DNA of 64,000 bases from Rhodamnia argentea (Eukaryota > Streptophyta > Magnoliopsida > Myrtales > Myrtaceae): positions 4,526,001 to 4,590,000 of the forward strand of contig NC_063150.1 in assembly GCF_020921035.1 (NCBI RefSeq), written 5' to 3'. Position 1 is the stretch's first letter. Every line of letters begins with the position of its first letter. The position numbers and the translations under genes are program-made. Shown one piece after another: positions 60,050-64,000 of this stretch. The notes beneath the pieces are model-generated. The model had not been told where the DNA came from and searched no databases. It saw only the letters and a program-made list of their open reading frames with translations.

Positions 60050-60530
60050 GTCGTAATTTGTGGGGTGATCTTAGCAGTGATGATGAATGTTCATAATCCC
60101 AGCTCTCCGAGACCTGTCACAGTGTCAGTGAGTTGAATTCTTGTTTCCAACGTTTATCTGAGCCCCGTAGAAGTCCCCTGTTTTTCTTCTTCGCAAACCG
60201 ATTTGCGAGGATGGATGGTTTCTTTTCCTGACATGGAAAGTTTCTGGGTTTCATGTGTCTGATTTTGATTTTCGTTGTTTCATGTCTGTGTTGATCTTGA
60301 TGAATACGTCCGCATGGTTATATACCTAGTGATGATTACGATTGAACCATGCTAACGTACCTGATCTTATGTGAGTGAGAAGTTTGTTTCCAGTTGCTCT
60401 GAGGGAAGTGAACTGTCTGTCCGAATGGCTTTTGTTGATGCTGAAATTCATCCTCTGAGGCTCAGCGAAGAAGTCCTATTTCAAAGAGGAGTTTTGTATT
60501 TGTGGCCAGAAGAAAAAAAGGTTCTGCTTT
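60050..60530 (+). repeat. Direct duplication, copy 2, of a non-coding locus
   Basis: See copy 1 at 59297-59715. The two copies are about 755 bp apart, start to start. Confidence 0.75.
60077..60161 (+). ncRNA. Candidate box C/D snoRNA, copy 2
   Basis: Box C GTGATGA at 60077-60083 and box D CTGA at 60158-60161 enclose 85 nt. The interior differs from copy 1 at only a handful of positions, fewer than the flanking duplicated sequence appears to. Confidence 0.35.
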
Positions 60531-62224
60531 CAGAACTTAGGTTGGTGATATGGGTCGGGCATGGATCCAGCATGGTCATTAAATTCTCGGGTATGATCAT
60601 TAAATTTACATCGAATTGAAAATGATCAAAATGGATTAAATGAGTTAATACGGATCGAATCATTTTTTACCCGTTCCACATGTTTGCTGGACCAACCCTT
60701 ACTTGACCATTTGTATAAATTTTATTGAATTGAAGATGGGTCAAAACCAGTTGAATGAGTTAATTTGTGTTGAGGATCCACTCATTTGATGATCCAATCC
60801 TCATTTTTTTGAACTTTATTGAATTGAAAATTAGAAGTAAGCATGGTTAGAACCGAAACCGGAACTGGTTTGATCAAATTCATATGCTAGTTTTGATCCT
60901 CAATGCCCTTAAAAGTGTTTGAAAAACGTATGTGGTGCGCAGACGTCGAGAAAGAAGAAGAGAACGAGGTGAGCGTCATCTGAGTAAGGAAGAAAAGTCG
61001 GTATATAATCAAGAATCACTTGAACGAAGTTTCAGCATTTTTATTTGTAGTGCGGATACTTTTCCTCCGCTTTTACAGCAACTTTTAAGGTTTGTCGAGC
61101 CTTTGTCTCTGCCTCAAATGCTAGATTGGTTTTAGGGATATCTCTGGGTGTTTGTGATTTCAGAAGTGATGTAGTCTTGATGGACGAGAGTGAATTGCAA
61201 GTAAAGGTAAAGCTCCTTTATGACAGGACATTTTGATCTCAAAGTTACTCTTAATGGTTTGATCCCCTCTGGGCCAACAAGTAAGTTCTTAATAGGTTGA
61301 ATGTAGAGCTTACGGGTATAAATATCTATAGGAGATGGTAAAGGATAGAAGAAGAGGTTTCTTCAAACAAATCATGAACTGGTAATGTAAGTACTGTGGT
61401 ACAATTTTTCATGGAGAATTGGAAATCGAAGTTTTGTGATTTTACATGTTTTTCTTTCATGAATTAATGTCATTTTTTTTTTGTTGCGTTCAGCTTCACG
61501 TTTTGCTTAAGTGAAAAAATGTCAGATATTGAAACCTTACAAATGTCGGATGAAATTTAAAACTGCTCACTTTTATTGAAAATGGGTAGGTCAAAATGAG
61601 TTAAATGAGTTAATATAAGTCATACCATTTTTTACTCGATTCACCTATATGATGGCCCAATCTTTATATGATTACTGTAAATTGTATTTGATCTATAAAT
61701 TTACATTACATTGAAATGGGTCAAAATAAATTAGAAGAGTTTATATGGGTTTAACCATTTTAATCCTTACTCAGCGATTTCTATAAATTTGCATTATATT
61801 GAAATTAGTCAAAACTGGTTAGATGAATTTACATGGGTTGGACTATTTTCGTCTTGATTCACCCGCTTATAGCTCGATCCTTACTCAATTATTTCCATAA
61901 GTTTACGTTGAGATAAGTCTATAAGTATTGGACCATTTTTGTCATGATCTATCCATTTGATGGGCCAATCCTTAACGATTTCTAGAAACTCATTGGATTG
62001 ATTATATAAGGGGCGAGCAAGATGGACCGATCGGATCAAGAATTGTCCGAACTGGTCGGAATTAGACGGTTTGGTCCTATTTTGGAGGTCATCAATCCGG
62101 TCCACGGATCTTCAAGGTGAAGCTGTTGTTTGGGTGGTATGGTTCTTGGTTCCAAGGGAAAATCGGGCCGATCAGACCGCACAAAGATAATTTTCTTTTT
62201 TATTTAAAAATAAAAATAAAAATG

Positions 62225-62690
62225 TTGAAGAAACAAGGGGAGCCACCACCTTCAACACATCCTTCCTCTCTCCTTCATGCGCTTCGAGCACCACCACCTT
62301 CGGCACTCCATTCCTCATCTCCGCCTTAACCTCGTCTAGCCAATACAAGTTGGGGGGCAGGTCGATCCTTCTGGAGTACCTCCGCCGGCCCTCCTCCTTG
62401 CCCACCTCTGGCCCCCCGCCTTCTCCCCTGACGATCAGGGTGTTCTGCTCCACCAACACCTTCACGTCCTCCTTGCTCAGCCTGGGCATGTAGATCCAGA
62501 GTTCAAGAGCCTCGTCGTCCTCCTTCACGTCCCAGTCTCTCCTCAGAACGCCGCCGAAGCCGCGGGATGCCTGGAACGGGTCCTCTGTTAGCTAGTCCAT
62601 GAGGTTGAGGACTTGGCTCAAGCTCCTTTTGGGAAAGAAGGGATCGAACAGGTCTTAATCTCCGTAATTCGACCATTCATCAGCACAAAT
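62225..62690 (-). pseudogene. Broken organellar-type small heat-shock protein (HSP20) gene
   Basis: Minus-strand reading shows DLFDPFFPKRSLSQVLNLMD, a TAG stop at 62594-62592, then LTEDPFQASRGFGGVLRRDW and the alpha-crystallin domain (LWIYMPRLSKEDVKVLVEQ, LIVRGEGGG, RRYSRRIDLPPNLYWLDEVK, AEMRNGVPKVVVLE). A TAA at 62657-62655 precedes DLF. The usual transit peptide is missing and the carboxy end (normally a short VKVE-type tail) diverges at KVVAPLV into unrelated sequence. Resemblance is strongest to mitochondrial 22-24 kDa HSP20 proteins. It is a decayed host-gene copy; no function is expected. Confidence 0.75.
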
Positions 62691-62699
62691 CAATATGTT

Positions 62700-64000
62700 G
62701 GTTTCTTAAAAAGGGCCGATGATCGGTCCGGTTTAACAGAAAATCGGATCAATTCGGACTATGCTCACCGGTAGCTTATTTAATAATTGTGTGGACCTGA
62801 CCTTCTAAGCATGGATTATCCGAATATTAAAATTTCCCGTCTTCGTGTCACATCATTCGTGATAATTGATACGCACGTACATTTATAGACACCACCAATT
62901 TAATTATCTCAATGCTTTTCAAAGCGAAGGCGACCCTTGCTCGCTTGACTTGAAGGTCTACTCGTCCATCTTGGAGATCCTTAATCTGATTGGGGGAGAT
63001 GAATCTATTCAAAAACGCAGACGACTTTGGAGTCAAGCAAAGACGACGATGCGTTTCCGTGGGCTTCTCGATTCCCACTCGATACGGCGTTTCACTGTCA
63101 AAAGGTGGATGCGTGGTGAGTGGTGACAAAGTCCGAGTCCAACCATGCACATGACATCAAAACGCATCCTGCTGCATGCAAACGGATAAAACACGCAGCA
63201 AAAAAGAGTCGAGAAATCCCACGAACCGATCTAAGAACTAAATTCCGCCATCTTACAATCAATCGAAATGCTACGCTCCGCCGATGTTTGCCATGACGTC
63301 GGACGCAAGCTGTTGCCCAAACCGGTAAAACCCCAAATCAAGTTTCCATTGCAAACACGCATGGCAAACGGAGTCGATATTCGCGGTGCTTCATCATCCT
63401 TTAATCGGCTGTTCGATTAGACCCGTTACAGTAAGTTATGTGAAGCTTCCATCGCTAGAAAGATGATGAAGTTGCAGTGATTTTTCGGGTCGAGGGAGGT
63501 TTCAGGGCAACTTGTTAAGAAGCTTGGTTAATTTACCAAAACAATGGAACAGGGCACCCAGATAGAGAAAGTTGGATGGACCCATCTCGTGTTCTTAGGA
63601 ATTATTTTGTTAATTTCGGTTTTTAACGAGTGACTGCATCATTGGACCAAGGTAAAATCTCGTTCAGGCAAGATCTCAAGGTCCCGACAAGAAAGTCTTG
63701 CGCGTAAGACTCGACAAAAACCTTAGGACCCAGTCTCACAAAACATCACGAGAAAGAAAAGGAAACAGATAATCTTAAACAATTTGAGCGTCGCGACCAC
63801 GGTCAGTGTTCTCGTGAATGCGAACGGAGGGAAAAGGAAAGGTTGCACATGCGTACAAATCCCCACGTTCAATCATCCCAGAAATTAAATAGAAATTACG
63901 ATGACAACGAGATGAGGATTGGTTGCGACCGAGCATTAAGTTCTTCTGCATTTTGTTGTTGGTGTTGTTGTTGTTGTCGGTTTTCAAAGCTGAGCTGTTA
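62700..64000. other. Intergenic region to the window end
   Basis: No gene is recognised. Short frames at 62848-63150 and 63775-63987 have no domain. The right end may lie near a gene beyond the window. Confidence 0.4.

Larger units (their letters stand above)
59740..61960. repeat. Degenerate dispersed array of a 'ggtcaaaatgggttaaatgag' type motif
   Basis: Variants occur near 59818, 59892, 59976, 60626, 60739, 61590, 61716 and 61804, usually after 'ttgaa' plus AT-rich sequence containing 'tataaattt'. Spacing is about 80-130 bp within clusters. No reading frame is conserved across them. Confidence 0.6.

Noticed and set aside
63283-63405. Minus-strand frame ending FGQQLASDVMANIGGA
   Set aside because: It reads like a protein end but starts after a stop, has no visible acceptor partner and matches no family I know.
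1-64000. Search by eye for tRNA, rRNA, CRISPR arrays, and retroelement reverse transcriptase or integrase motifs
   Set aside because: None was recognised on either strand; tRNA detection by eye is not exhaustive.

Overview
This window is nuclear DNA of a flowering plant. The genes carry many short GT-AG introns, the families are plant-specific (root-cap protein, GEM-like GRAM protein, TIP aquaporin, NHL/LEA-2, TNL resistance gene, chloroplast UPF0426), and the gaps are AT-rich with CT/AG microsatellites and foldback elements. The carboxy-terminal part of the TNL relic and the style of the repeats remind me of Eucalyptus/Myrtaceae. That placement is from memory, not from a search.

Layout: 0-3 kb holds foldback elements (one complete at 1255-1900). 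A long DUF789 gene runs leftward (CDS 3.1-8.3 kb, 5' UTR out to about 9.9 kb). At 10.3-11.9 kb an intergenic segment is tandemly duplicated; one copy carries a foldback insertion and the other is the empty site. A GEM-like GRAM-domain gene follows (13.8-15.1 kb, +), then a decayed TNL resistance-gene tail (16.2-17.8 kb, -) and a 7 kb gene-poor AT-rich stretch with a long-TIR element at 19.6-21.0 kb. A BRO1-domain gene (26.5-32.2 kb, +) faces a cwf18/CCDC12 splicing-factor gene (33.2-35.3 kb, -). An NHL/LEA-2 fragment lies at 36.5-36.6 kb. A chloroplast UPF0426 gene (38.0-40.4 kb, -) is divergent from a small nuclear-protein gene (41.8-44.2 kb, +) that contains a U12-type AT-AC intron. Then come a root-cap protein gene (45.2-46.6 kb, -), an intergenic repeat region, a class III-like LRR receptor pseudokinase (51.0-53.2 kb, +), a TIP3-type aquaporin (56.8-58.0 kb, +), a duplicated non-coding locus that may hold box C/D snoRNAs (59.3-60.5 kb), and a broken small heat-shock gene (62.2-62.7 kb, -).

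There is no operon logic here. Each gene has its own promoter. Themes that recur are membrane and vacuole functions (GEM-like, BRO1, TIP3), spliceosome-linked nuclear proteins (cwf18 and, tentatively, the U12-intron gene), and defence or signalling genes, several of them decayed. Exon structures were assembled by hand from splice consensus, reading phase and family resemblance. For the intact genes the exon sums are exact multiples of three.

The observations most worth checking are the AT-AC intron, the His-to-Ser change at the selectivity-filter position of the TIP3-like aquaporin, the in-frame TGA in the UPF0426 transit-peptide region, the filled/empty foldback insertion pair, and the duplicated candidate snoRNA. 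I found no CRISPR array, rRNA, recognisable tRNA or coding retroelement.
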